Both the position numbers and the translations under genes were made by a program. From the NCBI RefSeq assembly GCF_000786695.1, contig NZ_CP009962.1:5394001-5458000 (forward strand): DNA of 64,000 nucleotides, given 5' to 3'. Below the pieces are notes generated by a model. The model ran no database searches. It worked only from the letters and a program-made list of their open reading frames with translations, and had not been told where the DNA came from. Source of the DNA: Collimonas arenae. GTDB lineage: Bacteria; Pseudomonadota; Gammaproteobacteria; Burkholderiales; Burkholderiaceae_D. The stretch's first letter is position 1, and each line of letters opens with the position of its first letter. This document shows positions 1 to 9,785 of the stretch, one piece after another.

Positions 1-2
1 TG

Positions 3-431
3 CAAGACGCTCACGGCGACGGTATCCGCCACGCCGTGTTCGGCGATATCGATTTGCAAGCCCATCGCGACTGGGAAGAAAAGGTCTGCGCGCAAGCCGG
101 ATTGGATGCCTGCCTGCCATTGTGGCTCGAACCACGGCGGCGTCTGGTCGATGAATTCCTCGCGCTCGGCTTCAAGGCGGTGGTGGTCTGCGTGAACGGC
201 AATTACCTGTCGCAGGATTTCTGCGGACGTGAATTCGATGCAGCGTTCCTGGTCGATTTGCCGCCTGGCGTCGATGCCTGCGGCGAAAACGGCGAATTCC
301 ATACCTTCGTCTATGACGGCCCCGCATTTGCAAAGCCGGTGGCATTTCAGCGTACGCGCGTCAGCCCTTACCAAGCGCCGGCGGAACTGGGCGCGACGAT
401 GTTTTATTTTCAGGAACTGGCAACCATCTGA
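3..431 (+). CDS. Dph6-like ATP pyrophosphatase (diphthine--ammonia ligase family), 3' part
   Basis: The C-terminal part of a gene that starts before the window; the frame is open from base 3. The visible 142 residues contain the family segment VFGDIDLQAHRDWEEKVC, then LEPRR, a VNGNYL-like stretch and the end motif CGENGEFHTFVYDGPAF. These features are typical of the adenine-nucleotide alpha-hydrolase family that includes eukaryotic Dph6. Bacteria do not make diphthamide, so the bacterial members are ATP-dependent amidases of unknown substrate. The catalytic PP-loop would lie upstream and is not visible. Translation ends 85 bp before a palindromic repeat. The family is fairly sure; the substrate is unknown. 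Confidence 0.8.
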   Translation, partial: QDAHGDGIRHAVFGDIDLQAHRDWEEKVCAQAGLDACLPLWLEPRRRLVDEFLALGFKAVVVCVNGNYLSQDFCGREFDAAFLVDLPPGVDACGENGEFHTFVYDGPAFAKPVAFQRTRVSPYQAPAELGATMFYFQELATI

Positions 432-516
432 AGCTGTTTGTTTGCCGCAAGCATGTGCCTGCCGGTTATTGCGTAAAATGCCATTTGTCATCCGCTGCCA
501 GCGCCAGTACATACTA

Positions 517-620
517 AGAGGCTGTTGCAAAATTAACCTGGCGTTGTTGCTCCTCCTAGCCGTACTGTTCGTACTGTCTTCGTCGGAGCGCCTAGCCATC
601 TTAATTTTGCAACAGCCTCT
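517..620. repeat. Dispersed ~104-bp palindromic repeat, copy 1
   Basis: Perfect 20-bp terminal inverted repeats (517-536 and 601-620, starting AGAGGCTGTTGCAAAA) enclose a 64-bp core that folds further through GCTCC/GGAGC and GTAC-containing arms. Read in reverse, the core matches the core of the copy at 56389-56490 at 55 of 64 positions by eye. No ORF or transposase is inside. The size, TIR-like ends and position between genes suggest a small non-autonomous mobile element or REP-like hairpin. The TIR resembles ends of some insertion sequences (inference only). It lies between the Dph6-like gene and rarD and could terminate transcription or structure mRNA there. Confidence 0.85.
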
Positions 621-673
621 AAAAATACAATACGGCGCTGACGCCGCTCCCTCACTTTAAAACAGATAACAAT

Positions 674-1564
674 ATGCAAGCAGGAATGCTGTACGCAATC
701 GCCGCCTACATCCTATGGGGCCTGTTCCCGATTTACTTCAAGGCCTTGGAAGCGGAAATACCGCCGGTCGATATCGTCATGCACCGGATACTCTGGTCCT
801 TCCTGTTCCTGATGATCGTGCTGACCGTGCGCAAGCAATGGGGCTGGGTAAAACCCATGCTGAAGCAGCCACGTGTGATCGGCGGGTTCGTCGCCAGCGC
901 CTTGCTGCTGACCGCCAACTGGACCATGTATATCTGGGCGGTCAACAATAACCACATCGTCGAGGCCAGCCTCGGTTACTTCATCAATCCGATGGTCAGC
1001 GTGGCGCTAGGCTGCATGTTCCTGCACGAGCGGCCGCGTTTCCTGCAATGGCTAGCGATCGCCATCGCCGCCGCCGCCGTGCTGTGGCTGACCTGGCAAG
1101 CAGGCCATCCGCCATGGATTGCACTGACGCTGGCGCTGACTTTCGGCGGCTACGGCCTGTTGCGCAAGACCGCCAGCCTCGGCGCCCTGCCGGGCCTGGC
1201 GCTGGAAACCGCACTGGTGCTGCCGCTGGCGCTGGCGTTCCTGGTCTACACCACGGTGCAGGACCACAACACCTTCAGCAGCGCTTCGACCTCTACCAAA
1301 TGGTTGCTGGCGGCAGCCGGGCCGATCACTTCGATTCCTTTGTTGATGTTCGCCGCCGGCGCCCGGCGCATCCCTCTGTCGCTGGTCGGCGTGCTGCAAT
1401 ACATCACGCCCTCGCTGCAATTGCTGCTGGGCGTCTGGCTGTATGGCGAACAGCTCGATGGCGACCGCCTCAACGGTTTCATCGTGATATGGTGCGCCCT
1501 GGCGCTATATTCCGCCGAGGGACTGTGGCGTACGTTTAAAATACGCCCTGAGGCGTCGGCCTGA
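674..1564 (+). CDS. rarD: RarD, EamA-family permease
   Basis: A 296-residue integral membrane protein of the drug/metabolite transporter superfamily. It shows about ten hydrophobic segments and the RarD-type opening (AAYILWGLFPIYFKAL). The motifs MHRILWSF (around residue 36), TANWTMYIWAVN (around 77) and the C-terminal GVLQYITPSLQLLLGVW are typical of RarD rather than generic EamA proteins. The length equals the family norm. It would act in the inner membrane; RarD was named for chloramphenicol sensitivity, but its physiological substrate is not firmly known. The chosen ATG lies 53 bp after the palindromic repeat and 116 bp before ettA. It is probably a single gene. Confidence 0.9.
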   Translation: MQAGMLYAIAAYILWGLFPIYFKALEAEIPPVDIVMHRILWSFLFLMIVLTVRKQWGWVKPMLKQPRVIGGFVASALLLTANWTMYIWAVNNNHIVEASLGYFINPMVSVALGCMFLHERPRFLQWLAIAIAAAAVLWLTWQAGHPPWIALTLALTFGGYGLLRKTASLGALPGLALETALVLPLALAFLVYTTVQDHNTFSSASTSTKWLLAAAGPITSIPLLMFAAGARRIPLSLVGVLQYITPSLQLLLGVWLYGEQLDGDRLNGFIVIWCALALYSAEGLWRTFKIRPEASA

Positions 1565-1680
1565 CGGCGGGTCTTAACAACTCGTCATCCCGGCGCACAT
1601 CGGTTATTCTTGGCAGTTCAAGCCCGTAACTCCCCCGGGCTTCTCTATTCACCGCATTATTTTTATTATCACTGCTCCTC

Positions 1681-3348
<1,668 letters not shown>

Positions 3349-3361
3349 TTGAATTGAAATG

Positions 3362-3400
3362 AAAAAGACGGGAAGCGTAATACGCTTCCCGTCTTTTTTT
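3362..3400. terminator. Bidirectional rho-independent terminator
   Basis: The hairpin GACGGGAAGCGTA / TACGCTTCCCGTC (3367-3379 and 3381-3393) is almost loop-free at base level. It is followed on the plus strand by seven T residues and preceded by A5, so it can terminate ettA and also the minus-strand small gene that ends at 3421. Confidence 0.9.
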
Positions 3401-3420
3401 GTGCCCGATTATCTCAAGCA

Positions 3421-3639
3421 TCAAGCCATTTGCTGGACCATTTTTTTAATCTTGGCTGCCTTCTCAAAATGGTCCAGCCGATGCGTCATCATCCACCACT
3501 CGGCCGCTTCCATCAATAGCGCGGGATTGTCATTTTTATTTGCAAAAAATGCATAAAACGACAGCCCGACATCTGGACCTTTCGCGCTAATTTTCTTGTC
3601 GCAAACTTCGATTATCTTTTCTTTTAAACTTGCTCTCAT
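3421..3639 (-). CDS. Small hypothetical protein (72 aa)
   Basis: A 72-residue soluble protein without signal peptide or cysteine motif, rich in Lys and Ala. It carries the stretches GLSFYAFFANKND and EAAEWWMMTH. It looks like a genuinely conserved small domain, possibly the DUF6500 family, but I recall that family only loosely. It lies 10 bp downstream of the DUF4337 gene on the same strand and ends at a bidirectional terminator, so the two genes probably share a transcript. No function can be assigned. Confidence 0.6.
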   Translation of the reverse strand: MRASLKEKIIEVCDKKISAKGPDVGLSFYAFFANKNDNPALLMEAAEWWMMTHRLDHFEKAAKIKKMVQQMA

Positions 3640-3649
3640 TACGGCGCTT

Positions 3650-4228
3650 CTAAATATGCAGCCAGGCCAGCGTTCCCAGCATCACGCTGATCGCCCCAGC
3701 ACCATAGGCCATTTTTTTCAGCCACTCCTTGCGCGTCAGCAGCGTAATCGCCGCCAGTGAAATGGCGATCTGGATCGCCGTCATCGCCTGCGCCCAGCGG
3801 TGATGCTGATGCAGCACCTGCTCTGATTTTTCATCCCAGGCGCTAGCCTCGGCTTCGAGTTCCTGGGCTTTTTTCTGCACTATTTCCTTTTCACCCTTAT
3901 AGCGCTGCGCCTCCGCGCTGTAATGCGCAGCGTCGACACCCGGAATATGCGTCGCCAGTTCGGCCAGGTTTTGGCGGCTGGATTTGGCCTGGTAATAATT
4001 CCACTGATTGGATGCTTCGGTCTTCTTGATGGCGGCGTTGTTCTTGTTCATCGCCGCTTCGCTTTCAGTGGAACCGGCCTGGTAGCTGAACATGGCGCCT
4101 ACGGTAGCCATGATCGCCGTCATTACCGCGATCTTGCCGGCGAAATTGTCGCCGCTGCCGTGGGCATGTTCGGTGACGTGTTCCAGATGGTGTTCATGCG
4201 GGCTGGGGACTTCGAATTCTTCGGACAT
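3650..4228 (-). CDS. DUF4337 membrane protein
   Basis: A 192-residue protein. A His-rich polar N-terminus (HEHHLEHVTEHAHG, residues 11-24) precedes a membrane segment at about 31-50. A long charged, probably helical region with KKTEASNQWNYYQAKSSRQN follows, then two hydrophobic segments at the C-terminus (about 147-190). This order matches the DUF4337 family, whose role is unknown. It is probably anchored in the inner membrane with the helical middle outside the bilayer. It is the first gene of a likely two-gene unit with the 72-aa gene. The ATG has only a weak ribosome-binding site. Confidence 0.75.
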   Translation of the reverse strand: MSEEFEVPSPHEHHLEHVTEHAHGSGDNFAGKIAVMTAIMATVGAMFSYQAGSTESEAAMNKNNAAIKKTEASNQWNYYQAKSSRQNLAELATHIPGVDAAHYSAEAQRYKGEKEIVQKKAQELEAEASAWDEKSEQVLHQHHRWAQAMTAIQIAISLAAITLLTRKEWLKKMAYGAGAISVMLGTLAWLHI

Positions 4229-4538
4229 GGGCTTTAATCGCAGGAAATGAATAGGTTAAGTGATGATTGTAACTTCCAGTTGTCGCCAGATGCACTACAT
4301 CATCCGATAACTATCGACATGCCGTGTATCTTCAACACCGTTAATCCTTGTTCAACATCATCTGCGATGGCGCAGAAAATCGAAAGATCCGTCGAATTAT
4401 TGCCGTTTCATTAAATTACTCTTAGGATAGAATTGGCGGTCGATTTATTTTTAGCCGAGAGATACGGAGACTTGGCACATACTGCGAAATTCCTCAAAAA
4501 ATGAATTTCCCCAAGGATAATCATGCGCTTCTGGCAAC
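4229..4538. other. Intergenic region between divergent DUF4337 and yfhO genes
   Basis: About 310 bp, relatively AT-rich, separating divergent genes, so promoters for both directions must lie here. No promoter with consensus -35 and -10 boxes could be assigned with confidence; TTTCAT-N16-TAGAAT at 4406-4433 is the best plus-strand candidate and is weak. A nine-codon leader ORF starts at 4523 (listed separately). No other genes are evident. Confidence 0.5.
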
Positions 4539-4552
4539 ATGACAAGCAATAA
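4523..4552 (+). CDS. Possible 9-codon leader peptide overlapping the yfhO start
   Basis: ATG at 4523 is preceded by AAGGA at a good spacing (AAGGATAATC-ATG) and encodes MRFWQHDKQ before TAA at 4550. The apparent yfhO start (ATG 4539) lies inside this reading frame and has no recognisable Shine-Dalgarno sequence of its own. Translation of the leader could therefore deliver ribosomes to yfhO by coupling. It may also just be a chance reading frame. Confidence 0.35.
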   Translation: MRFWQHDKQ

Positions 4553-6851
4553 AAGGACATTGCTAGTCTTTGGCGTATTCGTATCGCTCGTCCTCATGTT
4601 TTGGTGGCCAACGCTGTTTGACGGTAAAACCCTGATTCACGGCGACTCGATCATTCATGGTTTGCCGCTGTTCGATTTCCACTCCAAATTTTTGCATGGC
4701 GGCGATACGCCGTTATGGACCAACAAAGTCTTTGGCGGTCACCCTCTGTTTGCGGAAGGTCAAGGCGGTTTTGCCAATCCCCTCAATATTCTGTCAGCTT
4801 GGCTACTGCCACCGATAATCGGCGTCAACATTTTTCACCTGGTTTGCATGCTGATTGGCGGATGCGGCGTTTTTGCGCTTTGCCGTATGTTAGGCAACGG
4901 TGTCTGGTCGGCCGGCTTTGCTGCGCTTGCAGTGGTTTTTTCGACGCTATGGATTCACGAACAACAAAACCTGACCATTTCTGGCACCCTGGCTTGGGGG
5001 CCTTGGACGTTATGTGCGATGGAGGTCTGGCTCAAAAAACCGGCCGTCAAGCAAGCCATTTTACTGGCGGCCGCAACAACCTTGATGGTTCTCGCAGGTT
5101 ATCCCCAGCTTGTTCATGCAGCTGTCCTCTACATGCTGATTTCTTTATGTACCCTGCCGTTTTCCGAAGACGGGAAAATGCTGTGGAAAATGCAACGACG
5201 TCAGTTGATGGCGACCGCTGCGCTTTCGATATTATTGTTTCTGGGGTTCTCCGCCGTACAGTTGCTGCCTCTGCTCGAACTGGCATCTCTATCGCATCGC
5301 AGCGGCGGGATCGACCTGCCTTTTTATTTTGCGCCGATGGCATTATTGCGTGGCTTGTTATATACCCGCGACCAGGTCGCGTTTGCGCGCGCCCAGATGG
5401 AACAATTCCCCATCCTCGGCAGCTTGATGGTCTGCATGATCGCCTCGCTATTTCCTTTGCTAAAGTCGTCATATCGTGCAAAAGGACATTTGATTGCAGC
5501 ACTGGTGCTTTTACAGCTCGGCTCCGGTACTTCTTCGCCTCTATTTCGCCTCCTCTACGACTGGCATCTGGTACCGGGTTTGCATTTTTTCAGGACCACA
5601 CAGTCCTATCTGGAACTTGCCGTTATCGGAATCGCTGTGTTGGCAGCTTGTGTCATCGATGACTTGGGCAAGCCGGTAGAACAGGGTGGATTGGATGTAC
5701 GATACAACCGGCGTTTATGGGTTGTTGCAGCTATCTTCCTGACGATCTGGGCCGCCATAATCGCCATTAGCCATGTGCAGCCGATACCTTGGCTGCATTT
5801 TGCCGTAGCAGCAGCGGCAGTAATTGGCGGCACTGTACTGGCAGCCAGCGATAAAGCAGTACGCATACCATTGTTGATGTTTTTATTACTGGCGCTGGAA
5901 TGCTTTGCTCTGCGTCTGCACTTGTTTCATTTCGGTGACGTTTCCCTGCTGCGGCAACCGGCGACTCTGAAAGCATTGTCGCAGCAATACCCGCTGCAGG
6001 ACGCCAAATTTCTGAATGGCAGTATTGCGATGTCATATGCCTTCTTTGATTCAAAAACCGACGGACTGGACACTCGCGCAGAAAGAGCGTTGTCTTCGAT
6101 TCCAGCACTCAGCAATCTTATGTGGAATATTTCGTCGGTAGACGGTGCGTTGGCTTTGCCGTTGCGCGCCAGAGCTATCGCTGCCCCTTTGTTTGACGAC
6201 GAGATGGCCGGCCGCAATCGCACTGCGATCGGCCAACGCGCTATCGATCTACTCGGCATCCGCTTCATTTCCGCAGATCGGCAACTGACTGCGCCGGGCT
6301 TGCGCGTCGCTGTCCACGATGAACGATTGAATATGTGGATCATGGAGAACACCGCTGCGCAGCCGTTGTTCCAGACCTTTACCCGCTATCGCCTGGTGCA
6401 CTCCGATGACGAGGCGCTCAAGATGCTGAAAACGCCACGTCAGCCAGAATTGATTATCGAGTCGATCAAAGGCGCAGCGCTTCCGCCAGCATCGACAGCC
6501 GGCAATAAAGCGGATGCCATCCGTTTCCAGGTTCAGGCCAGGCATCCGACCTTTTATGCTATCGATGTGGATGCCAGCGAGCCTGGCTGGCTGTTCCTGG
6601 CGGACGCCAACTATCCCGGCTGGCGCGCAACCATTGATGGCCGGGAGACGCCAGTATTCAGCAGCCAGCTATTGGGCAAGGCGGTGGCGATTCCGGCAGG
6701 CAGGCACAAGGTGGAATTTGCATTTTCATCGCCGACCTTCCAATATGGGCTGTGGTTGTCGGTGCTGTCGCTGCTGGTTGCGGCGGGATTGATGAGCAGG
6801 TATTTCCTGGCGCAGAGACGCCAGCGTCGGCCAGGGCCGATGCCAAGATAA
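4539..6851 (+). CDS. YfhO-family polytopic membrane protein
   Basis: A 770-residue protein with about twelve hydrophobic segments spread over residues 8-475. A largely soluble region (about 480-735) follows and ends in a final membrane helix near 745. The N-terminal extracytoplasmic loop contains FDGKTLIHGDSI and TPLWTNKVFGGHPLFAE. The C-terminal domain contains ANYPGWRATIDG, a hallmark of the YfhO family, thought to act in glycosylation of envelope polymers and related to GT-C glycosyltransferases. The downstream GT2 and convergent GtrA genes fit a polyprenol-phosphate-sugar pathway. The start is uncertain because no clear Shine-Dalgarno sequence precedes it. The family is sure; the acceptor is unknown. 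Confidence 0.85.
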   Translation: MTSNKRTLLVFGVFVSLVLMFWWPTLFDGKTLIHGDSIIHGLPLFDFHSKFLHGGDTPLWTNKVFGGHPLFAEGQGGFANPLNILSAWLLPPIIGVNIFHLVCMLIGGCGVFALCRMLGNGVWSAGFAALAVVFSTLWIHEQQNLTISGTLAWGPWTLCAMEVWLKKPAVKQAILLAAATTLMVLAGYPQLVHAAVLYMLISLCTLPFSEDGKMLWKMQRRQLMATAALSILLFLGFSAVQLLPLLELASLSHRSGGIDLPFYFAPMALLRGLLYTRDQVAFARAQMEQFPILGSLMVCMIASLFPLLKSSYRAKGHLIAALVLLQLGSGTSSPLFRLLYDWHLVPGLHFFRTTQSYLELAVIGIAVLAACVIDDLGKPVEQGGLDVRYNRRLWVVAAIFLTIWAAIIAISHVQPIPWLHFAVAAAAVIGGTVLAASDKAVRIPLLMFLLLALECFALRLHLFHFGDVSLLRQPATLKALSQQYPLQDAKFLNGSIAMSYAFFDSKTDGLDTRAERALSSIPALSNLMWNISSVDGALALPLRARAIAAPLFDDEMAGRNRTAIGQRAIDLLGIRFISADRQLTAPGLRVAVHDERLNMWIMENTAAQPLFQTFTRYRLVHSDDEALKMLKTPRQPELIIESIKGAALPPASTAGNKADAIRFQVQARHPTFYAIDVDASEPGWLFLADANYPGWRATIDGRETPVFSSQLLGKAVAIPAGRHKVEFAFSSPTFQYGLWLSVLSLLVAAGLMSRYFLAQRRQRRPGPMPR

Positions 6852-6905
6852 ACGCGCACCGATTTCGCAGAGACGAATGAGGGCACAACATGATGGTGGA
6901 GATGT

Positions 6906-7871
6906 ATGTCAAACACAGCATTAACGAACAAGTCTGTCGCGGTTATCCTGCCGGCCTACAACGAGGAATTGACCATTGCGGATACGATCCGGGCGTTCCG
7001 CGCGGCGCTGCCCGAAGCCGTCATCTACGTTATCAACAATAATTCCAGAGACCGCACGCGCGAATTCGCCGGGCGGACATTGCAGGAACTGGCCTGCCCC
7101 GGCCAGGTGATTGACGAAGCGCGCCAAGGCAAGGGCAGCGCCCTCAGGCGCGCGTTTATCGACATTGACGCTGACATTTACGTGCTCGCCGACGCCGATC
7201 TCACCTACCCTGCAGATCAGGCCCGAGAACTGATGGCGCCCGTGATCGAAGGCCGGGCCGACATGGTAGTGGGCGACAGGCAGTCGGGCGGCGACTATGC
7301 GCGCGAAAATCAGCGTTCATTCCACGGTTTCGGCAACGGCCTGGTGCAATGGATGGTGAATCGCCTTTTCCACGCCAGGCTGGTCGATATCATGAGCGGC
7401 TACCGGGTATTCAGCCGCGACTTTGTCAAGACCTACCCGGTGCTGGCAGAGGGCTTCCAGATCGAAACAGACATGACTTTGCATGCGCTGCACAAGCGCT
7501 TGCGCATTGTCGAAATCCCGGTGGCCTACAAGGACCGGCCCAGCGGTAGCGTTTCCAAACTCAACACTTTGTCTGACGGTACGCGTGTGCTGTTTGCCAT
7601 CGCCCAGATTTTTCGCTATTACCGTCCACTGGCGTTCTTCAGCGTGCTCAGCATCGTTCTTCTTTTATGCGGCTTGGCAGCCGGGGTACCGGTTTTCGAT
7701 GACTGGATTCAGTATCGCTACATTTATCACGTCCCGCTCGCGATCCTCGCGACCGGCCTGTGTATTGCATCGGTAATGGCCTTGGGCATCGGCCTGATTC
7801 TGGATTCTGTTGCGCATCAACAGCGTCTCGAATTCGAATTGCGCTGGCTGTCCCGGTCGGAACGTCGATAA
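6906..7871 (+). CDS. Family 2 glycosyltransferase (polyprenol-phosphate sugar transferase type)
   Basis: A 321-residue protein with a GT-A domain: nucleotide-binding start VILPAYNEELTIADTI (about residue 14), ADADLTYPADQA carrying the DxD-type metal motif (about 95-98), then GDRQSGGDY and SGYRVFSRDF. Two hydrophobic segments follow at about 240-300. This is the architecture of DPM1-like enzymes that load a sugar from a nucleotide donor onto undecaprenyl phosphate. It lies 54 bp after yfhO on the same strand, so the two are probably cotranscribed. The convergent GtrA gene could encode the flippase for its product. The sugar cannot be read from sequence. Confidence 0.85.
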   Translation: MSNTALTNKSVAVILPAYNEELTIADTIRAFRAALPEAVIYVINNNSRDRTREFAGRTLQELACPGQVIDEARQGKGSALRRAFIDIDADIYVLADADLTYPADQARELMAPVIEGRADMVVGDRQSGGDYARENQRSFHGFGNGLVQWMVNRLFHARLVDIMSGYRVFSRDFVKTYPVLAEGFQIETDMTLHALHKRLRIVEIPVAYKDRPSGSVSKLNTLSDGTRVLFAIAQIFRYYRPLAFFSVLSIVLLLCGLAAGVPVFDDWIQYRYIYHVPLAILATGLCIASVMALGIGLILDSVAHQQRLEFELRWLSRSERR

Positions 7872-7908
7872 ATTCTGATAAATGCTGATAAGCGCCGAAG
7901 CAGGAAGC

Positions 7909-8313
7909 TCATCGCAGCTTCTTGCGGAAAACAATATATCGGGCGGAGAGATAATTGATGACCATGCCTGCGACGCTTCCCATTGCAATACTGATCATCG
8001 GGCTATAAATCGTCGCAGGAATCAGCGCTATCGCAATCGCATACACGAGATAATTGACTACGCCGCCTCCCAGCATAAGGCCAAAATATCTTACATACTC
8101 CTGGGTCATGGACATGCCGGATTCGCGATGGCGAAAGGTAATCTGCCGGTTCAGCCACCAGGTCGCCGTCGCTGCACAAAAGAAAGAGAAAACCCGGGCC
8201 CAGTACAGACCCAATTCTCCCTTTATCAGATACAGCACGCCGGTATCCACCAAAAATCCCACTGTCCCGACGAGACCGAAGACAATCATTTCTCTACGAA
8301 ATTTCAATTGCAA
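7909..8313 (-). CDS. GtrA-family membrane protein
   Basis: A 134-residue protein with four hydrophobic helices and the family signatures FGLVGTVGFLVDTGVLYLI near the N-terminus, WWLNRQITF (about 54-62) and the C-terminal NYLSARYIVFRKK. GtrA proteins are proposed to flip undecaprenyl-phosphate-linked sugars across the inner membrane for O-antigen or teichoic acid modification. The gene converges on the GT2 gene with a 37-bp gap, so it has its own promoter on the far side, but function and location point to one pathway with YfhO and GT2. Confidence 0.85.
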   Translation of the reverse strand: MQLKFRREMIVFGLVGTVGFLVDTGVLYLIKGELGLYWARVFSFFCAATATWWLNRQITFRHRESGMSMTQEYVRYFGLMLGGGVVNYLVYAIAIALIPATIYSPMISIAMGSVAGMVINYLSARYIVFRKKLR

Positions 8314-8380
8314 CCCTCAATTCTGATTTCCTTTGCGCTACTTTTCTTCGCGGTTTGCCTGGCTCTTGCCTGGAAATAAA

Positions 8381-8412
8381 AAAAGCCAGCTATGACATCT
8401 AGCTGGCCTTTT
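8381..8412 (-). terminator. Rho-independent terminator of the asparaginase gene
   Basis: The stem GCCAGCTA/TAGCTGGC (8385-8392 and 8400-8407) with a 7-nt loop is followed on the minus strand by a run of T. It lies 24-52 bp beyond the asparaginase stop codon. Confidence 0.85.
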
Positions 8413-8436
8413 GCTGCTTAGCGCATGACGAACTAA

Positions 8437-9549
8437 TCAGTAAGTATAGAACATGCGCTGGATTTCCTTGGTGTTGTTGGTCTTGGTCAACGCCAGCATC
8501 AGCAGGATGCGGGCCTTTTGTGCGTTCAGCGTATCGGCAACCACAAAGTCCAGTTCGTCATCGTTGGCTTCGCCGTTACGGGCGACGATGCCTTGGCCAA
8601 CGCGACTGGCGCGGACAATGATCACGCCCTTCTTGCGCGCTTCAACCAAAGGGGTTTTCATTTGCGCAGCAACGCTGCCGTCGCCAACGCCAGCCTGGAT
8701 GATGCCCTTGGCGCCCGAAGCAACTTGAGCGTCGAGTGCGGCACGGGTCATGTTGGCGTAGCCGTAGATGATGTCGACTTGCGGCAGGACGTCCAGCTTG
8801 CTGACGTCGAATTCAGTATCGACCGTGTTCTTGCGCGTCGACTGGCGATAGAAATAAGCCTTGTTACCCTGGATGTAACCCAGCATACCCAGTTCCGGCG
8901 ACTTGAAAGTATCGGTGGTGGAAGTATTGGTCTTGGTCACTTCACGCGCCGAGTTGATCTGGTCGTTCAGCGATACCAGCACGCCCTTGCCGATAGCGTC
9001 CTTACTGCCGGCCAGCAGGACCGCGTTGTACAGGTTGATCGGGCCGTCGGCCGAGATCGCGGTCGATGGACGCATGGCGCCGACCACTACTACCGGCTTG
9101 CGGCTCTTGACTGTCAGGTCGAGGAAGTAAGCGGTTTCTTCGATGGTGTCCGTGCCGTGGGTGATGACGATGCCGTCCACATCCGGCTGCGCCAGCAAGG
9201 CGTTGACGCGCTTGGCCAGCTTCAGCCAATGGTCGTTGGTCATGCTTTCGCTGGCGATCTGGAATACCTGCTCGCCTTTGACATTTGCGACTTTTTTCAG
9301 CTCAGGAACCGCAGCGATCAGTTTTTCCACGCCCACGGTCGCCGAGGTGTAGCCCACGGTCGTGGTGCTGTCAGCGCCGGTACCGGCGATGGTGCCGCCT
9401 GTCGCCAGGATCATGACGTTAGGCAGTTTGGCCTGGGCGTCCTGCGCTTGCGCCACTGAGGTAGACAGCAATAAAGCGCCGAACATCATGAGCGCATAGG
9501 AGTGGAAATTGCGGTTGAGTGTGCGCAATGAAAGTGTGCGGGTAGACAT
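8437..9549 (-). CDS. ansB: Periplasmic L-asparaginase, type II
   Basis: A 370-residue type II asparaginase that hydrolyses L-asparagine to aspartate and ammonia in the periplasm. A signal peptide covers residues 1-36: basic N-region, hydrophobic core ALMMFGALLLSTSV, cleavage likely after AQA. The first catalytic motif is TGGTIAG at 50-56 with nucleophile Thr53. The second is HGTDT at 131-135, carrying the Thr-Asp pair. The ATG at 9549 was chosen because AGGAG lies 4 bases upstream; a longer in-frame start at 9606 would add 19 residues before the signal peptide. It is a single gene with its own terminator. Confidence 0.93.
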   Translation of the reverse strand: MSTRTLSLRTLNRNFHSYALMMFGALLLSTSVAQAQDAQAKLPNVMILATGGTIAGTGADSTTTVGYTSATVGVEKLIAAVPELKKVANVKGEQVFQIASESMTNDHWLKLAKRVNALLAQPDVDGIVITHGTDTIEETAYFLDLTVKSRKPVVVVGAMRPSTAISADGPINLYNAVLLAGSKDAIGKGVLVSLNDQINSAREVTKTNTSTTDTFKSPELGMLGYIQGNKAYFYRQSTRKNTVDTEFDVSKLDVLPQVDIIYGYANMTRAALDAQVASGAKGIIQAGVGDGSVAAQMKTPLVEARKKGVIIVRASRVGQGIVARNGEANDDELDFVVADTLNAQKARILLMLALTKTNNTKEIQRMFYTY

Positions 9550-9691
9550 AAATCTCCTGATTGTGTGAATAATTTTTGACCATGGCCTGGGCCGGAAAAC
9601 GGTCACGCGACAGTTCTACATACCTACATACAGCAATGTGCCGTCGCGCAGCGAAACTCTAACGGAAAGCCAGCAAGCACCCTATGCCAAC

Positions 9692-9711
9692 TATGCATAG
9701 ATTTATGCATA
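9692..9711. promoter_or_regulatory. Repeated TATGCATA palindromes upstream of ansB
   Basis: Two copies of the self-complementary octamer TATGCATA (9692-9699 and 9704-9711) lie on the same face of the helix, about 12 bp centre to centre. They are 143-162 bp upstream of the asparaginase start. This is a plausible operator; the regulator is unknown. Confidence 0.35.
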
Positions 9712-9785
9712 ATCGTTATAGACGTGGCAGACCGGCAATTCTATGATCAAAAAGAACATCTTGCCAGCATCCGGCTTCGCTGCGC

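Noticed and set aside
229..660. 143-codon plus-strand frame running from the Dph6-like gene through the palindromic repeat
   Set aside because: It overlaps the real gene in another phase and reads through the repeat; the translation is low-complexity with no domain or start signal.
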